From Desulfobacterales bacterium (GTDB lineage Bacteria > Desulfobacterota > Desulfobacteria > Desulfobacterales > RPRI01), in NCBI GenBank assembly GCA_020052975.1, contig JAGVOC010000252.1, positions 1 through 7,000 on the forward strand: 7,000 nucleotides of DNA, in the 5' to 3' direction. Below, one piece after another: positions 1-4,994 of the stretch (the first letter of the stretch is position 1; each line of letters opens with the position of its first letter). Made by a program: the position numbers and the translations under genes. The notes beneath the pieces were generated by a model. It saw only the letters and a list, made by a program, of their open reading frames with translations. It had not been told where the DNA came from and ran no database searches.

Positions 1-359
<359 letters not shown>

Positions 360-552
360 GCTTCTTTCCCCATTCATCGATTCACATTTCACCTATACAC
401 CATTTGCTTCTTTCCTATGAACTATCATCCAAATCACCATGAATTATCGGGCGACTTACAAAAAGTATCATCATTACTGCCATAGGGACGCACAAAGACG
501 TCCTCGGCAAGTAAGAATCGCTCCTTTGCCCCCTCCTCCTTCTCTTTTTCGC
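360..552. other. Intergenic stretch after galE, no recognisable gene
   Basis: About 190 bases separate the galE stop from the GT2 remnant. I see no clear intrinsic terminator. A minus-strand open frame of roughly 45 codons, read as ...KEEGAKERFLLAEDVFVRPYG..., ends near 440 but resembles nothing I know. Positions 371-401 hold a degenerate CATTCATCGATTCACATTTCACC-like run, similar in style to 4968-4994. The frame could be the shredded remainder of the glycosyltransferase whose 5' end lies at 553-648, but that is speculation. Confidence 0.4.
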
Positions 553-648
553 TTATTCGCTTGCGAGCGTGTTAGTTTGAGAGCTTCGTATGCAGTCTTC
601 AATGGTTTGGACACATTGAAAAGACGCGGTGATGATGGATATCTTCAT
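553..648 (-). pseudogene. 5' fragment of a family 2 glycosyltransferase (copy A)
   Basis: Reading minus from ATG at 646-648 gives MKISIITASFQCVQTIEDCI followed by RSSQT, then NTLASE and a TAA stop, 31 residues in all. This is the start of a GT-A fold family 2 glycosyltransferase: the first beta strand (KISIITASF), helix 1 (TIEDCIRS) and the SQT of the usual SQTYP. The remaining ~200 residues, including the DXD motif, are absent, so it cannot be active. Compared with copy B at 5898-6038 it lacks two residues before SQT and diverges right after it. The palindrome at 663-679 lies 14 bases upstream of the ATG, as in copy B. The copies share the palindrome, the leader and about 25 codons, so one duplicated unit carried all three. 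Confidence 0.72.
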
Positions 649-679
649 GGCTTTTTAAAGACTACACCTCGGAGGTGTA
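583..679 (-). repeat. Dispersed ~100-bp repeat, copy A (palindrome + GT2 5' end)
   Basis: This stretch matches 5973-6073, including an uninterrupted 23-base identity starting GTATGCAGTCTTCAATGG (589 here, 5979 in copy B) and further shared blocks such as GTGATGATGGATAT and CTTTTTAAA. The unit covers the palindrome, a short leader and the first codons of a family 2 glycosyltransferase on the minus strand. Copy B has four extra bases between palindrome and start codon. Confidence 0.85.
663..679. repeat. REP-like palindrome, copy 1
   Basis: TACACCTCGGAGGTGTA is a perfect inverted repeat of two 8-base arms around one central base. A realistic hairpin would have six pairs and a three-base loop. 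It sits 9 bases beyond the stop of the PIN toxin gene and 14 bases before the start of GT2 fragment A. The same 17-mer recurs at 2725 and 6760 and near-copies occur at 1470, 5228 and 6057. Confidence 0.9.
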
Positions 680-688
680 AGTTTCATT

Positions 689-1111
689 TCAATTCTCTCT
701 TTGCTGTTGCAAGAAACCAATGAATTGGGAGGGAGATAATATGCTTATACTTTTATAGCGTTTCAAATCAAGGAGATGCTTATCTCCGGAGACGACTACG
801 GTTGCGTGCGCAGACATTGCACATTCCACGAATTTATCGTCCTCGGAATCAGCGGCAACCAGTTTGAGCTGCCTGTCGATAGCCACAAAATGAATATGCA
901 CTTTCTTTCTGAAAACCTCAAGAAGTTCTTCAAGCTCTTTTTCACTCTCAAGCCCGAATCGTGAAAGGACCTCAATGTATTCTTCGATTATCTCGGCACA
1001 GAGACAGAGAACGATCTGTCCATCCTTCCACATATCTATGATCTTCCTTGGGGTGCCCGCAGGATTCAAAAACGATGCAACAAAGACATTGGTATCGATG
1101 ACAACTTTCAA
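689..1111 (-). CDS. PIN-domain toxin (putative ribonuclease)
   Basis: A 140-residue PIN-domain protein of the PIN_3/COG1569 type, predicted to be a metal-dependent ribonuclease toxin neutralised by its upstream partner. All expected acidic positions are visible: D6 in VVIDTNVFV, E43/E44 in EIIEEYIEVLSRF, D92 in SEDDKFVECA and D110 in VVVSGDKHLL. Length is normal for the family and no break is seen. Its ATG overlaps the antitoxin stop by four bases (ATGA), so the pair is translationally coupled and shares the promoter near 1385-1414. The stop codon lies 9 bases from a REP-like palindrome at 663-679. The cellular target cannot be told from sequence. Toxicity is inferred from family and context. 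Confidence 0.9.
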   Translation of the reverse strand: MKVVIDTNVFVASFLNPAGTPRKIIDMWKDGQIVLCLCAEIIEEYIEVLSRFGLESEKELEELLEVFRKKVHIHFVAIDRQLKLVAADSEDDKFVECAMSAHATVVVSGDKHLLDLKRYKSISILSPSQFIGFLQQQREN

Positions 1112-1353
1112 CGAGACTTGCGCACTTTCCGTATCGTCTTTTCGATGTCAGCCTCGGTGAAGCCCTTCTCCCGTATTTTCCGCCCGATTCTCTCCCACAG
1201 GCTGTCTATCACAGGGCCTATGTCGCTCCGCTCGATATAACCATCTACCATTTCACGTACCTTTTCGCTTGCGGTTTTTCCTTCCATGCGCGCCAGCCGG
1301 TAGAATTTCTCCTTTGTTTCGTCATCAATTCTTATGATCATCTGTGATCCCAT
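1108..1353 (-). CDS. Ribbon-helix-helix antitoxin
   Basis: An 81-residue protein with the layout of an RHH (CopG/Arc-like) antitoxin. A short beta ribbon (QMIIRIDDE, residues 4-12) is followed by helix 1 (TKEKFYRLARMEG) and helix 2 (TASEKVREMVDGYIERS), then a charged C-terminal tail (residues 50-81) that would wrap the toxin. It precedes the PIN toxin and overlaps it by four bases. I chose the ATG at 1351-1353 because AGAGGGGA lies a suitable distance upstream. An internal ATG five codons in would remove part of the ribbon. RHH antitoxins normally bind their own operator as tandem dimers, and three tandem 9-mers lie over the promoter just upstream. Confidence 0.88.
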   Translation of the reverse strand: MGSQMIIRIDDETKEKFYRLARMEGKTASEKVREMVDGYIERSDIGPVIDSLWERIGRKIREKGFTEADIEKTIRKVRKSR

Positions 1354-1377
1354 ACTTTTCCCCTCTGATAAATTGTA

Positions 1378-1404
1378 TATACATATTATACATATTATAC
1401 ATGT
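1378..1404. promoter_or_regulatory. Tandem 9-mer operator for the RHH antitoxin
   Basis: Three head-to-tail copies of a 9-base unit, TATACATAT, TATACATAT and TATACATGT, occupy 1378-1386, 1387-1395 and 1396-1404. They overlap both TATAAT hexamers of the operon promoter. Ribbon-helix-helix repressors bind cooperatively to short tandem sites, so this is the likely autoregulatory operator. No binding data exist here. Confidence 0.6.
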
Positions 1405-1414
1405 GTTATTTCAA
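1385..1414 (-). promoter_or_regulatory. Predicted sigma70 promoter of the PIN/RHH operon
   Basis: On the minus strand TTGAAA (1409-1414) is followed after 18 bases by TATAAT (1385-1390). A second TATAAT lies in the spacer at 1394-1399 but is too close to the -35. The start codon at 1353 and its AGAGGGGA ribosome site follow with a short leader. Confidence 0.65.
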
Positions 1415-1468
1415 TACGATTTTCTCTCTTATAGCTAGCCGGCAGGCAGGCTTTCAGGCTGTAAGAAC

Positions 1469-1564
1469 TTACACCTCGGAGGTGCAGGTTTTAGGGCTCG
1501 TTAATTTGTATATGTATACGGCTAAATCTTTTGATTTTTGCCAAACCGTCAAATTTCTGAATCC
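1469..1564 (-). pseudogene. Truncated four-helix-bundle (S23/IVS-type) protein gene
   Basis: The minus frame from about 1564 reads GFRNLTVWQKSKDLAVYIYK followed by LTSP, then KTCTSEV and a TAA stop. The first ~22 residues match the N terminus of four-helix-bundle proteins of the 23S rRNA intervening-sequence family, whose typical opening is F-x-x-L-x-V-W-Q-K-A-x-x-L-A. The rest of the ~115-residue protein (helices 2-4) is missing. The reading frame breaks off where it enters the palindrome at 1470-1486, and the stop codon (1469-1471) is formed at the palindrome edge. No clean start is seen: an ATG at 1567-1569 is one frame away and the correct frame is open back to the GT4 stop. This is a remnant, with the palindrome at the breakpoint. 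Confidence 0.68.
1470..1486. repeat. REP-like palindrome, copy 2
   Basis: TACACCTCGGAGGTGCA differs from the perfect palindrome by one base in the right arm. It marks the end of the truncated four-helix-bundle gene and is followed by GGTTTTAGG, similar to the GGTTTTTTG after copy 7. The short inverted pair GTAAG/CTTAC at 1461-1472 abuts it. Confidence 0.85.
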
Positions 1565-1621
1565 ACCATCACCTTGTTCTAAAAGCAGCCCGTCCCCTTT
1601 TATGGTGACTATTTGAATATT

Positions 1622-2716
1622 TTAATCTCTCAGTGTCTTCAGGAACAGGCCTTCATATTCATCCGTAATCTTCGCCCACGAGTATTGCTCTTCGGCAATC
1701 TTTCTTGAAGCCCTGCCTTTTTCCTGTACCTGCAGAGTATCCGCCATGAGTTCCGTCATCTTCGAGGCAAGTTGTTCCTTTCCGCTATAGTATATACCCG
1801 CATCGCCGAGAACCTCCCTGTGATCGGGAACATCATTGGCAAGTACGCATCTGCCCGCGCCCATAGCCTCTACAAGCGCAGGATGCGTCCCGCCGACTTC
1901 CGTTGCCTGGACGGAACAATACGCATTTGACAGCAGTTCTTTATACGCATCCCCGAACAGGTATCCGGTGAAAAGAACGTGGGGATTATCAGTATCTTTC
2001 ACCTTTCTGACATAGCTGTCCGCATAGGGTGCGTCGCCAACCATGACAAGCTTCTTCGCCGGATTCCTTATTGCATCATAAGCCTCGCGAACAAGAAGCG
2101 GATTGTTCTCCGGTTCGAAGCGGCTCACATAGAGGATGTATTCACCTTTGCTCAGTCCGTACCTTTTCAGGGTATTTCCGGGTGGATACTCTTTCATATC
2201 AGCGCCATAGGCAATATAGACTGAATCCTTTCCGTATTTTTCCTTATAGTATTCTTTTACCCACCGGGAATCGGTTACCACCACATCAGCCGTTACACCG
2301 GCCATGCTCTCTTCAAACTTCAGCAGAGACGAGATGACAGTCCCCCACTTCTTCCTCTGCCATTCGAGGCCGTCGATATTCATGATCACCTTTGCACCAA
2401 ATATCCTCGGGATGAAACAGAAGAAAGAGACACTGATCCCAAGCATAAGAACAGTATCATATTTCTCTACAGACGACGAAAGTAGGGAAAGAAAAGCAAA
2501 GACAGGCTTTTCAAGGACCTTCGTCCTGATGGTAGGGAGAACGATTCTTTTAACCCCTTTATAGGTGCGCTCGCTGACTGTCGAGTAGGGCCTGCAACAG
2601 TAAACCGTCACCTCATGCCCCTTTTTTACAAGACGCACCGATAACTCCTCTGCGAGGGTCTCGAACCCGCCGTAACTGACCGGAATTCCTCTGGAACCAA
2701 GTATCGCGATTCTCAT
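1622..2716 (-). CDS. GT4 glycosyltransferase with DUF1972 domain
   Basis: A 364-residue retaining glycosyltransferase of the GT-B fold, likely adding a sugar to a lipid-linked surface polysaccharide at the inner face of the membrane. The N-terminal DUF1972 acceptor domain begins MRIAILGSRGIPVSYGGFET and contains NIDGLEWQRKKWG (113-125). The C-terminal GT4 domain has ILYVSRFEPENNP (194-206), the donor-site segment EVGGTHPALVEAM (273-285) and DVPDHREVLGDAGIYY (295-310). I place the start at the ATG at 2714-2716. The frame stays open for 74 further codons upstream, but that stretch reads through a palindrome and a PSFPRRRESN repeat and lacks protein character. GAGGTG from the palindrome lies 10 bases before this ATG and is the only visible ribosome site. 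Relatives include rhamnosyltransferases, but the sugar cannot be predicted. Confidence 0.9.
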   Translation of the reverse strand: MRIAILGSRGIPVSYGGFETLAEELSVRLVKKGHEVTVYCCRPYSTVSERTYKGVKRIVLPTIRTKVLEKPVFAFLSLLSSSVEKYDTVLMLGISVSFFCFIPRIFGAKVIMNIDGLEWQRKKWGTVISSLLKFEESMAGVTADVVVTDSRWVKEYYKEKYGKDSVYIAYGADMKEYPPGNTLKRYGLSKGEYILYVSRFEPENNPLLVREAYDAIRNPAKKLVMVGDAPYADSYVRKVKDTDNPHVLFTGYLFGDAYKELLSNAYCSVQATEVGGTHPALVEAMGAGRCVLANDVPDHREVLGDAGIYYSGKEQLASKMTELMADTLQVQEKGRASRKIAEEQYSWAKITDEYEGLFLKTLRD

Positions 2717-2724
2717 TGTAAACT

Positions 2725-2741
2725 TACACCTCGGAGGTGTA
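2725..2741. repeat. REP-like palindrome, copy 3, doubling as possible ribosome site
   Basis: Perfect copy of TACACCTCGGAGGTGTA. On the minus strand it reads TACACCTCCGAGGTGTA, and its GAGGTG arm ends 10 bases before the ATG of the GT4 gene. If the palindrome folds in the mRNA, this arm would be paired, so it could both supply and mask the ribosome site. Confidence 0.88.
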
Positions 2742-2784
2742 GTAGTTTTATTTGTATGACAGTTTGACAATATAAGAAGATTGG

Positions 2785-2804
2785 ATTCCCGCCTCCGCGG
2801 GAAT
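2785..2804. repeat. dRS3-like inverted repeat (ATTCCC N8 GGGAAT)
   Basis: ATTCCCGC, loop CTCC and GCGGGAAT form a perfect 8-base stem followed by GACGG. It fits the pattern ATTCCC-N8-GGGAAT known from neisserial dRS3 repeats and from similar repeats in many environmental bacteria. In one minus frame it reads SFPRRRESN, a familiar artefact in predicted proteins. It is one reason to reject the long N-terminal extension of the GT4 gene. Only one copy is in this window. Confidence 0.7.
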
Positions 2805-2962
2805 GACGGACAAAGACTATAAAATTGGGGGAACTCCTGAATTGTTGTTAGTTCACAAATCTCTTTAGGGAGATCATAACATCCGAAAATTTCTCTGAAA
2901 GCACGGCTTTTAGAGTCTTCTCCAAGCTGAGATGACACATAAAGACTACATAAATGAACCGC
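2805..2962. other. Intergenic stretch between GT4 upstream region and DUF4160 relic
   Basis: About 160 bases with no recognised gene. One minus frame is open through it (SSQLGEDSKSRAFREIFGCY and onward to FPQFYSLC) and joins the GT4 frame, but it matches no family I know and lacks a convincing ribosome site. It could be a further gene remnant. Confidence 0.35.
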
Positions 2963-3140
2963 TTATTTTTCTTGTAATTCTGAAGGACTCATCTCATAAG
3001 AATATTCCAGCATTATATCCGGTTCTAACCAAAACTTAGCCACTTGTGAACCCTTTTCTTACATGAATATGTGCTTGCTCATATCCTTCGTTTGAGAAGA
3101 AGAAAAACCTAAACCCTTTATACCTGAAAATTGTCGGCAA
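2963..3140 (-). pseudogene. DUF4160 protein gene, frameshifted and 3'-altered
   Basis: From a probable TTG start (3138-3140) the minus strand reads LPTIFRYKGFRFFFFSNEGY then EQAHIHVRKG, the N-terminal half of a DUF4160 protein, a ~80-residue family often paired with DUF2442 and suspected of toxin-antitoxin roles. After RKG the frame hits a TAA. An extra base there shifts the continuation KFWLEPDIMLEYSYEMSPSE into the next frame, where it ends at LQEK-stop instead of running on as in the copy at 6827-7000. The gene is therefore broken twice. Positions 2969-3037 are almost identical to 6887-6955, while the part encoding HIHVRKG is clearly diverged. The frameshift lies at that boundary, which suggests a recombination junction. 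Confidence 0.78.
2969..3037 (-). repeat. 69-bp near-identical direct repeat, DUF4160 copy 1
   Basis: These 69 bases match 6887-6955 with a single mismatch (A against T in CTGAAGG/CTGTAGG). Flanking DUF4160-coding sequence on both sides is much more divergent, so the identity is confined to a short patch. Confidence 0.88.
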
Positions 3141-3319
3141 TCTATATTCTGTTTGTTTCTATGATATAAAAGACATAAGGTAAATGCAATAAATCAGTGT
3201 TGATACTTGTCGTGCCTCGCTCCTCAATCCTATTTCCTCGAACCTCGTGCTTCGTGCCCTGCTCCTTGTCAATATACAAGACCCCCCAAGCTTCTAGATC
3301 ATGCACTACGAACTAAGAG
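3141..3319. other. Intergenic stretch with degenerate CCTCG-rich tract
   Basis: This stretch has no gene. Positions 3211-3246 (starting CGTGCCTCG) match 5912-5947 at about 30 of 36 bases, a diverged pair of C/T-rich tracts built from short CCTCG-like units. CTTGT (3265-3269) and ACAAG (3276-3280) form a weak hairpin without a T tract. Confidence 0.5.
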
Positions 3320-3742
3320 CTATACACTTCGAAGGTATGTTCTAATATATTTTATGAATGTTTTAAAATCTTTGAGATGCTTTGTATATATTCCATAAGT
3401 AATACTGTCATCTATACCATCATATGCATGAATCAATATATTTCTGAACCTCACCATCAACTTGAACGTATCAACAGCATCCTCAGGGATAACTTTTCCT
3501 GTCGAAAGGATCTCAAAACAATCGGAATAGGTCTCGGGTTCTCTCAAATCCAGACCGCTGATAAAATGCTTGCAAATATCAACCATCTGTTCAATTGCAA
3601 GCTCTATATTTCTTTCGATAAATCTTTTCACAACAATGTCTTTCTTGAATTCTTCAACACTCCCTACGCTCACAGTTTTCAACTCTTTTAAGAATTCCTC
3701 GACCTTTCTCAATTTCTTTTCTATGAGGTGCTTATCGATCAT
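3320..3742 (-). CDS. hepT: HEPN toxin of the HepT family (DUF86)
   Basis: A 140-residue helical HEPN protein, predicted to be the RNase toxin of a HepT-MntA module. Counting from the ATG at 3740-3742, the signature RNILIHAY (R100, H105, Y107) is a complete RX4HXY motif: Arg and His form the RNase site, and the Tyr is the residue adenylylated by MntA in studied systems. Helical segments EKKLRKVEEFLKELK and RFIERNIELAIEQMVDICKH are also typical. The start overlaps the nucleotidyltransferase 3' end by 11 bases. An ATG six bases earlier is possible, with AGGA just upstream. The last codons (YLRSV-stop) coincide with a degenerate palindrome-like sequence at 3323. The protein looks intact. Confidence 0.88.
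   Translation of the reverse strand: MIDKHLIEKKLRKVEEFLKELKTVSVGSVEEFKKDIVVKRFIERNIELAIEQMVDICKHFISGLDLREPETYSDCFEILSTGKVIPEDAVDTFKLMVRFRNILIHAYDGIDDSITYGIYTKHLKDFKTFIKYIRTYLRSV
3323..3339. repeat. Possible degenerate REP-like palindrome inside hepT 3' end
   Basis: TACACTTCGAAGGTATG matches the 17-base consensus at 13 positions, and every difference is a transition. It lies over the last codons of hepT. Chance resemblance is not excluded. Confidence 0.3.
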
Positions 3743-4148
3743 AATCATCCAGTCCTGAAACGAATTTATATTCACTATAATCGGATATTGTTCTTTCTCT
3801 GAATTTCCTGTAGAGAACCCGCGTTTTTATAACCAATGGAATCCCGTACTTCATAACCTGATGCCTCAAAAAGGCAGATGCGTTATTCAAAACCACAAGG
3901 TCAACCTCTCTCCCTGACAAGTCTGACAGTCTATTAATAAAATAGAGCAAATCAAGACCTTCCGGAGGATTTTCAAAAAATATTGCAATATCAAGATCAC
4001 TTCTTTTCTTATGATTCCTTCTTGCATATGAACCAAAAAGAAAGGCAAATTGAATATTCTCATCATTCATGAAAATATACGTCAGCTTTCGTATTGTGTC
4101 CTCAGCACTATGCTCAGTTATGGAGCGCATCTTTAATCGTTCCGGCAT
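3732..4148 (-). CDS. mntA: MntA-type nucleotidyltransferase antitoxin
   Basis: A 138-residue minimal nucleotidyltransferase of the polymerase-beta superfamily. The core motif FLFGSYARRNHKKRSDLDIA (residues 37-56) gives G39-S40 and the metal ligands D51 and D53. The third acidic residue is D83 in EVDLVVLN. In characterised HepT-MntA systems this enzyme transfers AMP from ATP to a Tyr near the HEPN active site, inactivating the RNase, and the downstream partner here has that Tyr. The usual Gly after GSxAR is replaced by Arg (GSYARR), a modest deviation. The ATG at 4146-4148 is preceded by GAGAGGAAG. The antitoxin gene comes first, overlapping hepT. The 3' third (KTRVLYRKFRERTISDYSEY) is the common C-terminal helix of this family. 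Confidence 0.87.
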   Translation of the reverse strand: MPERLKMRSITEHSAEDTIRKLTYIFMNDENIQFAFLFGSYARRNHKKRSDLDIAIFFENPPEGLDLLYFINRLSDLSGREVDLVVLNNASAFLRHQVMKYGIPLVIKTRVLYRKFRERTISDYSEYKFVSGLDDYDR

Positions 4149-4179
4149 AATATCTTCCTCTCAACTTCTCTATTCGTCA

Positions 4180-4188
4180 AGTATAGCA
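4180..4188 (-). promoter_or_regulatory. Possible extended -10 of the mntA-hepT operon
   Basis: On the minus strand TGCTATACT is a TGn-extended -10 box, about 30 bases before the mntA start codon. No good -35 hexamer is seen at the right distance. Confidence 0.4.
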
Positions 4189-4199
4189 TAATAGCAGCA

Positions 4200-4275
4200 A
4201 TGAGCTTATCAGCTATCAGCTAATTGCTATGAGCTATCAACGATGAACGATGAGCTTTTTGAGCTACGAGCTATT
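4200..4275. repeat. Degenerate GAGCTATCA / GATGAAC tandem tract
   Basis: A run of near-repeats of AGCTATCAGCT, GAGCTATCAACGATGAACGA and GAGCTACGAGCTATTCGC. It fills the gap between mntA and the decayed DUF5615 gene and overlaps the latter's end. The units are too irregular to be a CRISPR array. Confidence 0.55.
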
Positions 4276-4482
4276 CGCTTTTCTTATTATCCCAAGATAA
4301 TGGGTATTCAGGATCTTCAATTTTTCAAGAAGAATTAAATCTTCATCGGCGAAATTGGGATGTGTACCGGTTGTTGTTTAATGACGATGACGGGATGTCC
4401 ACTTGTCAGAGCGCCCTTAGCGAACAATTGTCACGTTGCAAGACCTGCCCCCATATTCCTTCTGATCGGCAAGTATCTTCAT
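4264..4482 (-). pseudogene. Decayed DUF5615 (PIN-like) toxin gene paired with the DUF433 antitoxin
   Basis: Directly after the DUF433 gene an ATG overlaps its stop (TGATG, 4480-4484) and reads MKILADQ, the usual start of DUF5615 PIN-like toxins (MKILADxN). The frame is lost within a few codons. Matching pieces continue in shifted frames: a segment with SGHPVIVIKQQ near 4370-4405 corresponds to the family's GHDVVWI region, and PNFADEDLILLEKLKILNTH (about 4288-4347) to the ADEDLLxLA segment holding catalytic acids. The end, IRKANSS-stop, lacks the expected ILITxDKDFG. At least two frameshifts and an internal loss make it non-functional. The intact antitoxin beside a dead toxin is the natural end state of such pairs. 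Confidence 0.68.
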
Positions 4483-4721
4483 CAGGCAACTGCAGCGTGT
4501 ATTTCCTCGGAGCGAATCAGGTCTTCGGCATACTGGACACATGCTTTGATATCTTCAAATTTCAGATCGGGATAGAAATCTTCGATAATCTTCTGAAACG
4601 GGATACCCTCCTTGACCAGTTCCAGCACATTTTCGACAGGAATGCGTGTCCCTGCTACACAGGGTTTTCCGAAATGGATTTTGGAATCAATGATGATCCG
4701 TTTTCTATTTTCTTTGCTCAT
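4482..4721 (-). CDS. DUF433 antitoxin
   Basis: A 79-residue DUF433 protein, a small winged-helix-like family usually acting as the antitoxin of DUF5615 or other PIN-like toxins. The diagnostic run is RIIIDSKIHFGKPCVAGTRI (residues ~7-26) followed by PVENVLELVKEG, then IIEDFYPDLKFEDIKACVQYAEDL. I chose the ATG at 4719-4721: GGAGGTG sits 6 bases upstream, whereas the GTG three codons earlier would lie inside that ribosome site. The stop overlaps the ATG of a wrecked DUF5615 toxin gene by one base. The protein itself shows no damage and could still repress its promoter. Confidence 0.9.
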   Translation of the reverse strand: MSKENRKRIIIDSKIHFGKPCVAGTRIPVENVLELVKEGIPFQKIIEDFYPDLKFEDIKACVQYAEDLIRSEEIHAAVA

Positions 4722-4751
4722 AGAGTTCACCTCCCCTGTTTCTCTTACTCA

Positions 4752-4760
4752 ATTTTAGCA
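4752..4760 (-). promoter_or_regulatory. Possible extended -10 of the DUF433 gene
   Basis: TGCTAAAAT on the minus strand is a TGn-extended -10, about 30 bases before the DUF433 ATG and ahead of a strong GGGGAGGTG ribosome site. No good -35 at standard spacing is seen. Confidence 0.4.
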
Positions 4761-4858
4761 TAAAATTAAACCCTCAATCCCTCCCCCGTTTCTTAATACA
4801 AGTGAAATAGTGAGTAGTGAAATAGATGAACAGAAAACTACCTCACCATCTCCCTATC

Positions 4859-4915
4859 TCAATTTCTTATCCATTGGATGAGGGTGCGGAGGAGAAATTC
4901 GGGGACATTTGGGCG
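4859..4915 (-). pseudogene. C-terminal scrap of a WecG/TagA/CpsF glycosyltransferase (remnant 1)
   Basis: The minus frame ends RPNVPEFLLRTLIQWIRN-stop, closely parallel to PEFILRTLIQLVKR-stop of the better preserved remnant at 4982-5185. This is the position of the RFLLRxL tail of GT26 proteins. DNA identity between the two tails is modest although the proteins agree, so they look like two diverged paralogues rather than a fresh duplication. Upstream of the motif the frame dissolves into TTTGTTG-type low-complexity sequence (about 4923-4945). Only about 18 residues survive, so the call depends on the resemblance to remnant 2. Confidence 0.5.
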
Positions 4916-4967
4916 TTTATTGAGTTTGTTGGGTTTGTTGCGTTATTGTTCGCTTGTAGGTTTGTCC

Positions 4968-4994
4968 ACCAATTCACCTATTCACCGTTTCACC
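4968..4994. repeat. Degenerate ATTCACC tandem tract
   Basis: ACCAATTCACCTATTCACCG followed by TTTCACCAG is three to four imperfect copies of an 8-9 base unit. It overlaps the stop codon of the GT26 remnant. Similar runs occur at 371-401 and, in the other orientation, as GTGAAATAGTGAGTAGTGAA near 4802. Confidence 0.5.

Noticed and set aside
439..723. 94-codon plus-strand open frame after galE
   Set aside because: It is antisense to the GT2 remnant and crosses the palindrome. It has low-complexity composition and no ribosome site.
1344..1616. 90-codon plus-strand open frame
   Set aside because: It is antisense to the RHH operator/promoter and the four-helix fragment, with an isoleucine/tyrosine-rich start from AT-rich DNA.
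2717..2938. 74-residue N-terminal extension of the GT4 protein
   Set aside because: The family starts at MRIAILGSRGIP. The extension translates a palindrome (TTPPRCKFT) and a dRS3-like repeat (SFPRRRESN), both known kinds of artefact.
3377..3758. Plus-strand open frames opposite hepT
   Set aside because: The minus strand carries a clear HEPN protein with intact catalytic motif. These are reading shadows.
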